From Nonlabens agnitus (GTDB lineage Bacteria; Bacteroidota; Bacteroidia; Flavobacteriales; Flavobacteriaceae): a stretch of DNA of 64,000 bases. Of the stretch, positions 34,971 through 44,797 are shown in pieces (within the stretch, counting starts at the first letter, position 1; every line of letters begins with the position of its first letter). The stretch spans positions 1,650,501 to 1,714,500 of the forward strand of contig NZ_MQUC01000003.1 in the NCBI RefSeq assembly GCF_002994045.1, written 5' to 3'. A program made the position numbers and the translations under genes. The notes below the pieces were generated by a model, which made no database searches, was not told where the DNA came from, and was given only the letters and a program-made list of their open reading frames with translations.

Positions 34971-36116
34971 TTAACGAGGCGACAGCCATTTTCTGCGATA
35001 CACGGAGAACGGCTTGTTCTTTAATTTCAAAGCTCTTTTTTCTATTAAGTGCCACGATAGTATTCCAAATATAATTGATAAGAGTACTGACAAACCCATT
35101 AATACAGTAACATTAGGTGCAAAATAATACACCAATAGCTGCTGGATCGGAAAACTATAGATATAGATGCCGTAGGATGCATCGCCCCATTTACCAAACT
35201 TACTTATTCCACGCACAGTCAAAAAGCCTATCATCAATATTAATGGTGTGAACAGGACATGCTTAAAAAGGTCATAGAGATTGAAATATATAGAAGCAAC
35301 TAGCAGCACAAGTAGTCCCAACACAAAGACCCAACGAACATATCGCTCAAAAACAAAAGTGCCCAGTAAACTGCCTAGCACAAAAAAAGTCCCGAGATTA
35401 AGGATGTTGTATCCTACTAAGCCTAACAGTGAGACTGGCCCTAATTGATTCTTAAAAAACAGATAACCCACCAGCATCAACAAACTGGTAATCAACAAAG
35501 CTAGGCGGATTAAAAGCTGATTGCCCTGAACCAAATAAAAGACCGAAATACATAGATAAAGTGTAAACTCATAACGTATTGTCCACAAAGACCCATTGAT
35601 CGCGTGGTAAAAATTGTTGTCAAAAACCCCAGAGACCACACCTTGAAAACCATAGAGCGATAAATTATAAGGTAGATAGGTGAACCAATCCTTATTATGC
35701 AAAAGAGGCACATCACCTTCATAAACCAAGGGAACCGTCATGACCGATAGTAGCAGCACTACGAATAGGCCTGGAAAAATACGCAGTGCCCGCTTTCTTA
35801 AAAACACCCAGATAGATGGACTGCGATCAAAACTTCTATAGATAAAAAAACCGCTGATGACAAAGAATCCATTCAAGCCAATGGCCGCATAATTTGTCTG
35901 ACCGTCGGTCAACTGTACGATCCACTGGGAAGTTTCGGCTGTACCTGATAGCGGATAGGAATGAGAAATCACTACCAAAAGAGCAAAGACAAACCTGAGA
36001 AAATCGAAGTTGTTACTACGGTATTGTTGCTGTATGTGGGCGGTTGTTTCTAAAACTTGTTCGGTTTTTTTATATAAAACTTTATTACAATCAACAAGCG
36101 TTGCAGAGCTTGCCAT
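34971..36116 (-). CDS. Acyltransferase 3 family membrane protein
   Basis: A polytopic O-acyltransferase that probably adds acetyl or another acyl group to the glycan. NNFDFLRFVFALLVVISHSYPL holds the family's catalytic His; FVISGFFIYRSF and LRKRALRIFPGLFVVLL follow, then about nine or ten helices and KWGDASYGIYIYSFP near the end. 381 residues from the ATG at 36116. Another ATG at 36164 would lengthen it; both overlap the upstream GT2 gene, so the true start is uncertain. Confidence 0.85.
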   Translation of the reverse strand: MASSATLVDCNKVLYKKTEQVLETTAHIQQQYRSNNFDFLRFVFALLVVISHSYPLSGTAETSQWIVQLTDGQTNYAAIGLNGFFVISGFFIYRSFDRSPSIWVFLRKRALRIFPGLFVVLLLSVMTVPLVYEGDVPLLHNKDWFTYLPYNLSLYGFQGVVSGVFDNNFYHAINGSLWTIRYEFTLYLCISVFYLVQGNQLLIRLALLITSLLMLVGYLFFKNQLGPVSLLGLVGYNILNLGTFFVLGSLLGTFVFERYVRWVFVLGLLVLLVASIYFNLYDLFKHVLFTPLILMIGFLTVRGISKFGKWGDASYGIYIYSFPIQQLLVYYFAPNVTVLMGLSVLLSIIFGILSWHLIEKRALKLKNKPFSVYRRKWLSPR

Positions 36117-36832
36117 AGATCTGCAAACATCCTTAAAATAGTCCTGCTGCTGCTCGCAATCCATCCCTTACTAGCAGACCATATCGAGACCTCTTGATGC
36201 CATAACTGATAATTACCTACTAGGTCATTTTTGAATCTAAACAGCTCCTGTTTTCTAGTTCGCTTGATCTGATAATTGAAAATAGCAGGTACAAGCTCAA
36301 TGTCATAACCTGCTTCCAGCACGCGTTTTGACCATTCTTTGTCTTCAAACGTAGCTACATCTTCTCTGAAAGGATGCTTTTGCCATACCGCTTTCGCGAA
36401 AGCGGAACCCGAAAAAATCAATCCAGATCTATTGGGATCTTCACTTGCCGAAATGCCGTTGATATACTGTCGATAATCATTGGAATTGTGCAAGCAGCGC
36501 AATCCTGCTAGATTGGGGTTCGTTGCAAAACGCTGTTTAATCAGGCTGAAAAAATCATGACTTACAGGATACGAATGCGCACTGAAGATGACCACGATGG
36601 GATGTGTGGCTTGAGCAGCAGCAAAATTGGCACTACCGCCATAACTAAACTTTTCTATGGTTTCAAATCTTGCGCCATACTTCAAGGTTATTTGCTTGCT
36701 GGCATCAGTACTTAGGTTATCGATCACTACGATCTCGTCCACGTCTGCCGCATATCTTTGCGTGAGGTTTCTTAAGAGAAACTCCAGCGCTGGCGCTTGA
36801 TTTTTAGCTCTGATGACCACGCTTAATTTCAT
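36050..36832 (-). CDS. GT2-family glycosyltransferase
   Basis: 260 residues. LSVVIRAKNQAPALEFLLRNL, IVVIDNLSTDAS, FAAAQATHPIVVIFSAHSYPVS. The nucleotide-binding site is altered (SAHS where DxD usually lies), like the rhamnosyltransferase-type members. Palindrome A encodes AFAKA in the surface loop near residue 143. It touches the next gene by 1 bp (TAATG). Confidence 0.85.
   Translation of the reverse strand: MKLSVVIRAKNQAPALEFLLRNLTQRYAADVDEIVVIDNLSTDASKQITLKYGARFETIEKFSYGGSANFAAAQATHPIVVIFSAHSYPVSHDFFSLIKQRFATNPNLAGLRCLHNSNDYRQYINGISASEDPNRSGLIFSGSAFAKAVWQKHPFREDVATFEDKEWSKRVLEAGYDIELVPAIFNYQIKRTRKQELFRFKNDLVGNYQLWHQEVSIWSASKGWIASSSRTILRMFADLWQALQRLLIVIKFYIKKPNKF
36389..36404. repeat. Palindrome A, intact
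   Basis: Perfect, 18 bp (36388-36405), AFAKA frame. Confidence 0.9.
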
Positions 36833-37707
36833 TAGCCTTGTTTTGATCTGTTATTCCTTGCAACGAGCGAAGTTAACCACCTATAGGGTTTAAGTAGGAG
36901 GCGACCCAGTTTGAATTCCGCAGAGTTTTTTATGCTTTTCTCCTTTTCTCTAGCGGTCATTAAATGATGAAATTGTACTGCGGTGAAATTCTTAAAGTCG
37001 GCAATATATAGTTCGGGATGTTTTTGTATGATGTATTTTTTTATGGATTCCTGGTGGTTGGTCACCGCATCTACTAGCATGGATTGCTTTGCTTTTCTAT
37101 AATAGAACAAGACTTCTGGGATAATGCGATAGGATTCTCCCGTTGCCTTTAATATGCGTAGCCAAAATTCCCAGTCTTCAAAACCAGTTTTCATCTGTTC
37201 GTCATAACCTCCTACTTGTTCCCAATCAGATTTTCTATAAAGAGATGTCGCTACCAATTGATTTAAGTAGAGCATGTTTTTGATTTCTGTACCTTTTGGC
37301 TCAAGTATAAAGTAAGTGTTAGAAGGCTTGGACTTAAAAAAACCAGTGTAGCAGGAGATGATCGCCAGTTTATGATTTTCTATTAATAAAGGTACGAGCT
37401 TAGATAGATATGCTGGATGTAATACGTCATCTGCATCAAGCGGGAGAATAAGTTGGCCTTTACTAGCTTTAATCCCAGCATTGCGCGCACTGGAAAGGCC
37501 GCCATTGTGCTGATATACGTATTTAAAACGTTGGTCTTTATTGATCCACTGTTGCGCTACAACTTCTGTATGATCTTGGCTACCATCATTAACAATGATG
37601 CATTCCCAGTGGCTGTATGATTGTCTCAAAACAGACTCTAGTGACATGTCTAGAAAATGAGCATGATTGTAGCAAGGAACGATGATGGAGACTTGATGTG
37701 TTAGCAT
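36832..37707 (-). CDS. GT2-family glycosyltransferase
   Basis: 291 residues: VSIIVPCYNHAHFLDMSLESVL, CIIVNDGSQDHT, SARNAGIKASKGQLILPLDADDVLHP, and GFEDWEFWLRILKATG. It is a clear paralogue of the next gene (37701-38561), sharing the EPxG...NML/NFL and GYDxxxxxGFEDWxFW blocks. Overlaps it by 7 bp. Confidence 0.92.
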   Translation of the reverse strand: MLTHQVSIIVPCYNHAHFLDMSLESVLRQSYSHWECIIVNDGSQDHTEVVAQQWINKDQRFKYVYQHNGGLSSARNAGIKASKGQLILPLDADDVLHPAYLSKLVPLLIENHKLAIISCYTGFFKSKPSNTYFILEPKGTEIKNMLYLNQLVATSLYRKSDWEQVGGYDEQMKTGFEDWEFWLRILKATGESYRIIPEVLFYYRKAKQSMLVDAVTNHQESIKKYIIQKHPELYIADFKNFTAVQFHHLMTAREKEKSIKNSAEFKLGRLLLKPYRWLTSLVARNNRSKQG

Positions 37708-38561
37708 TCTTTTCTAAAGAAACTTTGATTTATCCATCTTAGAGGAGCCAACATCGACTTACCCCATCTATAATCCAGACTATTCTCCCTTTTCACAATT
37801 GTCTTCTTAAAAGATGCGTTTGTTTTGATCAGTTGTAAAATGACATCGTCTATGTGTTCAAGATATACGTCTCGATGTTTATGATAAAGTTTTCTCCTTA
37901 GAAATTCATCATAATGACGCAAGGCATCTTGATCCCTTGAAAAGGCTTTGACTCTGTAATTAAAGAGGACTTGCGGTATGACATGCATTTTATAGCCTTT
38001 TGAAAGCACAGAGATCCAAAAATCCCAGTCTTCATAACCACGATCAAATTCTACATCATAGCCGTTAACGACTTTCCAGCACTCCTTTTTGAAAAGCGTA
38101 CTAGCTACACCGTTATTCCTAACTAGAAAATTTCTTACGGAACCACCAGCTGGCTCAATTATATCATTTACATTATTTGATTTGTCAAATTTTCTATAGT
38201 ATGAAGTTATTATTGAAATATTACTATTCTTGTTTATAAGATCTAACGCTTTTTCCACAAAGTCAACTTCGTAATAATCATCTGCATCCAACGTTAAAAT
38301 CCATTCTGTTGTTGCCTGTTCGACACCTCTATTCCTCGCCGAACTTACACCTTTGTTTGCTTGATGAATAATTTCTATTGCGGGATGATCAATCGCTGCT
38401 AGCACTTTTTTTGTTGTAACACCAGAGCCATCATCAACTATCAAAATCTTTTCTGGACTCAAGGTTTGATTGAGTAAAGAGTTAACGGCTTCCATAATAA
38501 ATGCTCCATCATTGTAGCAGGGAATGATTGCAGTGATATTGGATGCAAGATGGGATTTCAT
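37701..38561 (-). CDS. GT2-family glycosyltransferase
   Basis: 286 residues: ITAIIPCYNDGAFIMEAVNSLL, ILIVDDGSG, SARNRGVEQATTEWILTLDADDYYE, GYEDWDFWISVLSKG. Tandem duplicate of the gene at 36832. Confidence 0.92.
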   Translation of the reverse strand: MKSHLASNITAIIPCYNDGAFIMEAVNSLLNQTLSPEKILIVDDGSGVTTKKVLAAIDHPAIEIIHQANKGVSSARNRGVEQATTEWILTLDADDYYEVDFVEKALDLINKNSNISIITSYYRKFDKSNNVNDIIEPAGGSVRNFLVRNNGVASTLFKKECWKVVNGYDVEFDRGYEDWDFWISVLSKGYKMHVIPQVLFNYRVKAFSRDQDALRHYDEFLRRKLYHKHRDVYLEHIDDVILQLIKTNASFKKTIVKRENSLDYRWGKSMLAPLRWINQSFFRKEC

Positions 38562-38566
38562 GATTA

Positions 38567-39511
38567 CTATTTTAGGAACGGGAAAAGCAATTTTCTTCTT
38601 CTTACGATAGGAAAATATTTAATAAAAAGATATGAAAAAATTATCCTGTGGTTACCCCAAAATTGTTTCGCCCAAAATCTAATTTCATCAACTAAGCCTT
38701 CTTCTTTTTTGTGTTTCAGTATCCATATCGCTTTCAACAATAAGTCTATTCTCTTCAAGGGAACCTTGTTCCTACTAGACCAAGATATTAAAGAGTCATA
38801 CATAGTATATATATATTTGTCATATAAATACACCTGATAGAAACTATTGTATTCGTGAACACCGCGAATAGCGACGGCCTCATCTATCTTACCAGTGTAG
38901 AGCCTTCCTTTCATTGCCATCTTCCAGAAAATATCGGAATCTTCTGCAACTTGTAATTCTTCGTTAAACAATCCAGTCTTATAAAAAAGGGATCTCTTAA
39001 CCGTTAGACCATTTATTTGAAAGTGACCCACTTTTCCAGCTACGAGACCTTCAAATAAAACGTCTGGTTCAACAACTTGATTTACTGTATATAATTTTTG
39101 AACTTGTGACAGATTGCTTTTTGATGCATCATGTATCTCAAAACCTACGGCATTGTAAACGCCATCTGAATCAGGATATTTATTTAGGACATGAATATCA
39201 TTCTTAAAACGATTCTCTAGAAAATAATCATCTGAATCAAGAAACGCGATTAAATTTCCGCTAGCGCTGGTAATACCTAGATTGCGCGTGGCAGATCTTC
39301 CTTTATTGATGTGTTCTGGGTGCAGTAATAATTTGACTTTATGATGTTTCTGTTCAAGTTCCTGCAACAACTCGTATGAGCCATCTGTACTCCCATCATC
39401 GATCACAAGGACCTCAATCACCTCATCCTGATTCACAGCACTTAGCACAGCTTTTTCTAAGAATCTGATAGCATTATAAACAGGTATAATGACTGAAATT
39501 TCCAACTTCAT
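38567..39511 (-). CDS. GT2-family glycosyltransferase
   Basis: 314 residues: ISVIIPVYNAIRFLEKAVLSAV, VLVIDDGSTDGSYELL, SATRNLGITSASGNLIAFLDSDDYFL, LQVAEDSDIFWKMA. A helical C-terminal extension of about 60 residues is basic. Confidence 0.92.
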   Translation of the reverse strand: MKLEISVIIPVYNAIRFLEKAVLSAVNQDEVIEVLVIDDGSTDGSYELLQELEQKHHKVKLLLHPEHINKGRSATRNLGITSASGNLIAFLDSDDYFLENRFKNDIHVLNKYPDSDGVYNAVGFEIHDASKSNLSQVQKLYTVNQVVEPDVLFEGLVAGKVGHFQINGLTVKRSLFYKTGLFNEELQVAEDSDIFWKMAMKGRLYTGKIDEAVAIRGVHEYNSFYQVYLYDKYIYTMYDSLISWSSRNKVPLKRIDLLLKAIWILKHKKEEGLVDEIRFWAKQFWGNHRIIFSYLFIKYFPIVRRRKLLFPFLK

Positions 39512-39514
39512 ACG

Positions 39515-40291
39515 TTAGAATTTATCTAATAAACCTAATCTCTGCAGCCATTGTATTCTCTTTGATTTTCTCAAGTTGCGCAATTTACGTTCCAGTAAAA
39601 ATTGTCTTTTTATGTCAACTAATAAAATAGGGAATTCTTCTTCTAATATTGCCTGGCGCTCATTGATCAGTGCATCGCTGTTATCTACTTGAGAGCTAAT
39701 TCCACCTGTATAAAAATTAGAAAAGACAGGATCTATGTGCTTATAGGTTGCGCTGTATTTGATAACTGCTAGTGCAAAAAGCTTCCAGTCTGCAACTATA
39801 TTTAAATCAGCATCATAACCGCCTATTTTTTCAAAAAGCGAGCGCTTTACAAAGGTTGCTTGATGTGCTGGTAAGTCGTCGTACAGGTACCTAAAACTCA
39901 ATTGTTTAGGAGCTGTTTTTATGGTCTGCTTGTTGCCCTCCACGATATTGATATCGCCGTACACAATGTCAGTCCCATCTAGATGATCTATGATGTTATC
40001 TAGTGCGTCGTTACCGTGAAGATCGTCGCCACTATTGAGGAAGTATAAATATTCCGCTTTCGCGAAAGCGGCTCCTTTGTTCATCGCATCGTAGATGCCA
40101 GCATCAGGTTCACTTACAAAGTGAGTAAACAGGTGCGCATTTTGCTGTAAAAATTCTTTGCTGCCGTCTGATGAGTTACCATCAATTACGATTAATTCAA
40201 AACCTTTATAAACCTGTCGTTGAACGCTATCAATAGTTTTCTTGAGCCCTTTAAGATCATTAAAATTTATAGTAATAATTGAAACCTTCAT
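39515..40291 (-). CDS. GT2-family glycosyltransferase (WcaA-like)
   Basis: 258 residues: VSIITINFNDLKGLKKTIDSV, IVIDGNSSDGSKEFL, EPDAGIYDAMNKGAAFAKAEYLYFLNSGDD, SLFEKIGGYD. The motif GIYDAMNKG is typical of this subgroup. AFAKA lies inside the helix preceding the metal-binding strand, and is encoded by intact palindrome A; the neighbouring paralogue has HVSKGDYLFFL at the same place, so the palindrome fits without a length change. Confidence 0.92.
   Translation of the reverse strand: MKVSIITINFNDLKGLKKTIDSVQRQVYKGFELIVIDGNSSDGSKEFLQQNAHLFTHFVSEPDAGIYDAMNKGAAFAKAEYLYFLNSGDDLHGNDALDNIIDHLDGTDIVYGDINIVEGNKQTIKTAPKQLSFRYLYDDLPAHQATFVKRSLFEKIGGYDADLNIVADWKLFALAVIKYSATYKHIDPVFSNFYTGGISSQVDNSDALINERQAILEEEFPILLVDIKRQFLLERKLRNLRKSKRIQWLQRLGLLDKF
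40055..40070. repeat. Palindrome A, intact, inside the conserved core of a GT2 enzyme
   Basis: Perfect (18 bp 40054-40071), AFAKA frame, in the core of the GT-A fold. Confidence 0.9.
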
Positions 40292-40352
40292 TTTAGTTGA
40301 CGTCTTATTTTATAAAGCATGTTAAAAACACTCACTATAAATTTCATTGCTT

Positions 40353-41129
40353 TTAAAAAAAAGGTCGTTTCAACAATAAGAAAAATTCGTCACCAAAATA
40401 GTATTTTATCTTTCCCAAAGTTAATCGTGCATCAAAATAGTCTTCATAATCCTCGATAATTCCAGAAAAAAGCTCCTTTAGTATTTTATGTTTTTCATTT
40501 TTCGAAGTAATTCTGTTTTCAGGATCTGCTGAGACACCAGACATGTCATAATTTGTAAAAATGACATCTAGTTTGAGATATGTTGCTCCATTTATGAAAA
40601 GCGCCCTTACCAAAAAATCCCAGTCTGCTATTATTTTATAATCTGTATTATAATAACCTAATCGATCAAAGAGTTCCTTTTTAATAATTACAGCTTGATG
40701 GCAAATAGTTCCTTTTACAAAATGACTTAACCTCAAAAATTGTGGATAAGTATGTAACATTTTACGGTCTGTAAATTTGAGGACTACGTCCCCATAATAA
40801 AGATCTTTACCACACTTACTATTAAGTGAAATAGTAGTTAAAACTTCCGCAGAATAGAACCAATCGCCACTATTAAGAAAAAAAAGATAATCACCTTTTG
40901 AAACATGAATGCCCTTATTCATAGCATGATAAATCCCTTCATCAGGTTCACTGACCCAATAATCAATATGAGATTGATGTTCGATAAGGTAGTCGCGACT
41001 ACCATCTGTAGAGTTACCATCAATAACAATGAATTCAAAATCCGTAAAGTCCTGAGAAAATACGCTTTGAATCGTTTTTCTTAAACCGTCCAGATTATTG
41101 TAATTGATAGTAATTACAGAAATTTTCAT
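40353..41129 (-). CDS. GT2-family glycosyltransferase, paralogue of 39515-40291
   Basis: 258 residues, same length as its neighbour: ISVITINYNNLDGLRKTIQSV, FIVIDGNSTDGSRDYL, EPDEGIYHAMNKGIHVSKGDYLFFLNSGD. Very AT-rich codon use. The ATG overlaps the upstream gene by 4 bp. Confidence 0.92.
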   Translation of the reverse strand: MKISVITINYNNLDGLRKTIQSVFSQDFTDFEFIVIDGNSTDGSRDYLIEHQSHIDYWVSEPDEGIYHAMNKGIHVSKGDYLFFLNSGDWFYSAEVLTTISLNSKCGKDLYYGDVVLKFTDRKMLHTYPQFLRLSHFVKGTICHQAVIIKKELFDRLGYYNTDYKIIADWDFLVRALFINGATYLKLDVIFTNYDMSGVSADPENRITSKNEKHKILKELFSGIIEDYEDYFDARLTLGKIKYYFGDEFFLLLKRPFF

Positions 41130-42412
41130 ACTTTGCTACTCAATGACCCAAATAGTTTTAGATACCTTGCGGCCTGCAAACTTGCAGAGTATTTACTTAT
41201 AGCATTAGCTCTAATTTTCTTTCGTTCAAACCGGCTAGGGTCTCTAAAAAAATCAAGGATTCTATCTTTCAATGCCTCACTAGTTAATTCATCGGCTATT
41301 AAACCATTTTCTTCATGTTGAACCATGTCAATAATACCTCCAACCCGAAATCCTATTACAGGTGTTCCACAGAAAAGCGATTCTATGACCGTGTTGGGTA
41401 AGTTGTCCATAAGCGAAGGTATAACGAACACGTCTGCCGCACTATAGCATAGGTTTAATAGTCTTGGATCACCTATGTAACCCAAAGGGTATATATTTTC
41501 TACATCTGCAAGTCGATTATTTGTTTCACCGACTGCGCAAACAATTAATTCAGAATTTTTGATCTTCTTCAAGGCGCTTAGAAGGAAATCTAGACCTTTG
41601 CGTTTGTCTGATGTTGATTCTGCTAGAAAAAGTAAGATCTTCTTATTTTTAGGCAATCCCAAAAGTTTTCTTGCAAATTTTTGGCTAACTGCCTTAAAAG
41701 AACTCGATTCTAATCCGTAAACAATATGATGATGCTTAAATTTTTTAAATAATCGACTGTTAGAAGACTCATTAAGCAACCACTTTGACGGCGCGACGAT
41801 TTGAATATTTTGGACTGATAATAAAGAAAGTGCTTTAATCTTAATTATTTCTTGATGCACCTCCTGTTCTGCAACCGTAAGTCTTCTTATAATTGGTTCG
41901 TCATTGTGATTTAGGCCTAGTATCTGATCTTGATAATGCTCTCCACCTGTGAAGGGGTTCATGTCATGAAGTGTCCAAACAAGAGGCTTGCTATTCTTTT
42001 CAAAAAAACTCTGAAAATCAATGAATTTTGCAACCCAATGAAAATTTATTATATCAGCTTCCTTATAGAATGGACTTTCGGTAATGTCGATTTCATTCCC
42101 TGGGAATGAAAATAGAGAAAGTCGTTTATCACGCCCTCGTAAAAACTCATCTTCAACACTGAGTCTTGTTGAAGATCTAAGTGATACTGGCAAAGAAATA
42201 GAAATCAGACGACTGAATCGACCCCAAATTTTATTTAATTTAGATTTTGATACGGTAGCTTTGCTATACTGAAAACTTTGAGGGATACTTTTAGTTTTCT
42301 TTTTTAACAGTAACTTACTGTCGATACCGTGATCCAACAATGCAAGATGAAGTCGAATGCACGCATTTGCTGCGCCGCCGCGGTCGAAGGTATTTACCAG
42401 GAGAATTTTCAC
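41126..42412 (-). CDS. GT4-family glycosyltransferase
   Basis: 428 residues: ILLVNTFDRGGAANACIRLHLAL, FHWVAKFIDFQSFF, VWTLHDMNPFTGGEHY, IVAPSKWLLNESSNS, and the donor site PSLMDNLPNTVIESLFCGTPVIGFRVGG. A slightly long form because of a loop around residues 60-120. Overlaps neighbours at both ends (1 and 4 bp). Confidence 0.9.
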   Translation of the reverse strand: MKILLVNTFDRGGAANACIRLHLALLDHGIDSKLLLKKKTKSIPQSFQYSKATVSKSKLNKIWGRFSRLISISLPVSLRSSTRLSVEDEFLRGRDKRLSLFSFPGNEIDITESPFYKEADIINFHWVAKFIDFQSFFEKNSKPLVWTLHDMNPFTGGEHYQDQILGLNHNDEPIIRRLTVAEQEVHQEIIKIKALSLLSVQNIQIVAPSKWLLNESSNSRLFKKFKHHHIVYGLESSSFKAVSQKFARKLLGLPKNKKILLFLAESTSDKRKGLDFLLSALKKIKNSELIVCAVGETNNRLADVENIYPLGYIGDPRLLNLCYSAADVFVIPSLMDNLPNTVIESLFCGTPVIGFRVGGIIDMVQHEENGLIADELTSEALKDRILDFFRDPSRFERKKIRANAISKYSASLQAARYLKLFGSLSSKV

Positions 42413-43308
42413 TACTCTTTTTTATAGATAAACATTATTGAATGACCGCGGATGCGACTTTGGTTTCTTTTCACGTAAGCGTTTATAATTTTATCGATAG
42501 AAATGATTTTACTAATTCTGTTAATTAATTTATTGTTTTTTAGACGCCTAGAAGTTGATCGTACATACCATGTAGAGTGGTATTCCTGCAGCGGCTCATA
42601 TACGACATCTGCAATCTGTAAATTAAAACATGATGCGATAGAATTAAGAGATTGTCGATTCCATCGACCGGCATGGTGCGGAGGGAAGTTTAAAATACCA
42701 CCTTCGTCATATTTAATAAATGAGTCATTATTAGGTACACAAATAACAAGTCTACCACCTTTTTTTAAACACTTGATCTTGGATGCTAGAAAAGAATGAA
42801 CGTCAGTTATATGCTCAAGCACCTGAAATGAACAAACGACATCGAAGCATTCGGTGTTTGCTGCCGCAAATGCCTGTATAGATTCATTTCTTACATCTAA
42901 TCCCAATTGTTTTGCCTTGTCAACACTTTTTTCATTTAATTCTAATCCAATGCAGTCAACATTTAGAGCAGAAATCTTTTGAATGAATCCTAGTCCGCCT
43001 GCCCCAACTTCTAATATTTTATCTTTAACATCAAGCTGATTTAACAAATATTCGTGTTCCCATTTCCATGGCATATAATACCAGTCAAACTTCTGCAGGT
43101 GTTCATAAAAAGCACTATCACCAAATATATCCATAGGATAATAAAATTGATAACCAGTGTATTTATCTTCATACAGATGTATCTCGGATAGACCGTCTAC
43201 AAATCTGCTAATATCGTAATTGAGCTGCTTTTTGTATTTAGAAATAAGCTCCTTTGTTTCATAGCTTTTGACTAAAAATGCATTCTTATCGGGTCTCGCC
43301 TCAAACAT
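42412..43308 (-). CDS. Class I SAM-dependent methyltransferase
   Basis: 298 residues: N-terminal about 90 residues of unknown role, then ILEVGAGGLGFIQKI (motif I), DCIGLELNEKSVDKAKQLG, FDVVCSFQVLEHI and GGRLVICVPNND. The acceptor may be a sugar. Followed downstream (toward lower coordinates) by a glycosyltransferase with 1-bp overlap. About 195 bp of AT-rich sequence without a gene precede it. Confidence 0.86.
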   Translation of the reverse strand: MFEARPDKNAFLVKSYETKELISKYKKQLNYDISRFVDGLSEIHLYEDKYTGYQFYYPMDIFGDSAFYEHLQKFDWYYMPWKWEHEYLLNQLDVKDKILEVGAGGLGFIQKISALNVDCIGLELNEKSVDKAKQLGLDVRNESIQAFAAANTECFDVVCSFQVLEHITDVHSFLASKIKCLKKGGRLVICVPNNDSFIKYDEGGILNFPPHHAGRWNRQSLNSIASCFNLQIADVVYEPLQEYHSTWYVRSTSRRLKNNKLINRISKIISIDKIINAYVKRNQSRIRGHSIMFIYKKE

Positions 43309-43504
43309 CGTGTAGGGATTTTGAAAAGTCTTTCTCTGACTAAAAACTTCGAAAATAATCTATTAAATCGCGACTCAAGAAACAGAAATCCAGATTTTTA
43401 AGATTAGAAGCCTTTTATTTTAATATCAATAACATTGATGATAAAGAAGGAGAATATTAGCTTTGAGAGTAGTATGGATCTAATAAACTTAAGATTCTAC
43501 ATTG

Positions 43505-44797
43505 TTAATTTGTAAAAAAATAAATATATCTCCTCTTAAGTCCATCTGCTGATTCGAGTTTGCTTGTCATACGGTTAGTGAATTTTGGTGAAAAAAATTT
43601 ACCGATGGTTTCAATATCATAATTTTGCGGTTTGGGTTCATTCCACTGTTTGACATGCTTATCCTCCATGTATACAAATTCAAGCAATATTCCTTTAGAG
43701 GCTAATTGTAAACATGTTTGGCAAAACAAATAAACTGGAGTTTTTTGTCTTATACAGATGTGATGAATTAAACCTAAAGCTATAACTAAGTCTCCTTGTA
43801 ACCGTGAAAACATGTCGCCCCAGAATAAACTAACCCCCAATGCTGGAGTCGGGATATTAAAATCAATATGAGCAGCAGTTACTTTATTCCTTTTTAGCAA
43901 TGAATTAACTACCTCTTCTTCATAATCAAATGATAAAACTTCGGCACCAAAATATTCTGCCATTTCAGAAAAGTAGCCTTTATTAGATGCTAAATCCACT
44001 ACCTTATCGTATTTATTATTTTGAAATATTTCTAGACAAAATCTTTCTTTCATATTCTGAGGTGTCAGAAGGTCAAACTCCTCACCTTTGTAATAATTAG
44101 ACCAATATTGTTTGGATACAGGTATAGGCCTGTGATCATCTAACCATTTCAAAATCTCATTGAATAAAAGTTCCGGAGATTCTCTCAGTTGAACTAATTT
44201 CAAAAACTTACGAAACAGCAATTTTTTACTAAATGAAGAGGTGAGCAAAGAGGTTCCAAAACCATATTGATGTTCTTTTCTTAATTCTTTTGAAAACTTA
44301 AATGTTTTTTTTGAAAAAGAGCTTAGCCATATAGGTATTACAAACTTTTCCCAAAACTCCTGAAACCATTCAATAGAAACAACTTGTGCTTGAATTAAAG
44401 AGCCAAAGTCGTAAAAAACAGGATTGGAACGATAAAAGGTAATATTGTAGGGGTGTGCATCATAAGTGACAAATCCTACTTTCAGACATTCCTGATTAAG
44501 TTCAATAAATTGTCTTGCCGCTTGCCAGTACATCTCACATGTGTATTCCGCAGGATGTAAAATAAATGGAAGATATTTATGTTCTAGAACTAACAGATTG
44601 GTATTAGATTTTTCTTCTACTATCTTAGTTTCAATCAGCCCTTTATTATATAATTTAAAAATATTGTCAGAGCGCAGTAACCTCAAGTAACTATCTATCT
44701 TATCCTTCTTTTCAATTATCCTGTAAACCGTATCGTTTGTTACCAGTATCCGCCCAGATTTATCATAAAGATAGGGTGTGTTATTTACGATATCCAT
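43505..44797 (-). CDS. Kinase-like domain fused to a SAM methyltransferase
   Basis: 430 residues. The N-terminal half has the kinase-like pair DAHPYN (113-118) and DFG (130-132), in the order and spacing of APH/ABC1-type kinase-fold proteins. The C-terminal half has KYDKVVDLASNKGYFSEMA (motif I), VLSFDYEEEVV, DLVIALGLIHHI. I recognise this architecture from NoeA-like methyltransferases. The gene directly follows wzt (stop and start adjacent), so it may modify the exported glycan. WbdD of E. coli O9a also combines a methyltransferase and a kinase next to Wzt, with the domains in the opposite order. Confidence 0.75.
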   Translation of the reverse strand: MDIVNNTPYLYDKSGRILVTNDTVYRIIEKKDKIDSYLRLLRSDNIFKLYNKGLIETKIVEEKSNTNLLVLEHKYLPFILHPAEYTCEMYWQAARQFIELNQECLKVGFVTYDAHPYNITFYRSNPVFYDFGSLIQAQVVSIEWFQEFWEKFVIPIWLSSFSKKTFKFSKELRKEHQYGFGTSLLTSSFSKKLLFRKFLKLVQLRESPELLFNEILKWLDDHRPIPVSKQYWSNYYKGEEFDLLTPQNMKERFCLEIFQNNKYDKVVDLASNKGYFSEMAEYFGAEVLSFDYEEEVVNSLLKRNKVTAAHIDFNIPTPALGVSLFWGDMFSRLQGDLVIALGLIHHICIRQKTPVYLFCQTCLQLASKGILLEFVYMEDKHVKQWNEPKPQNYDIETIGKFFSPKFTNRMTSKLESADGLKRRYIYFFTN

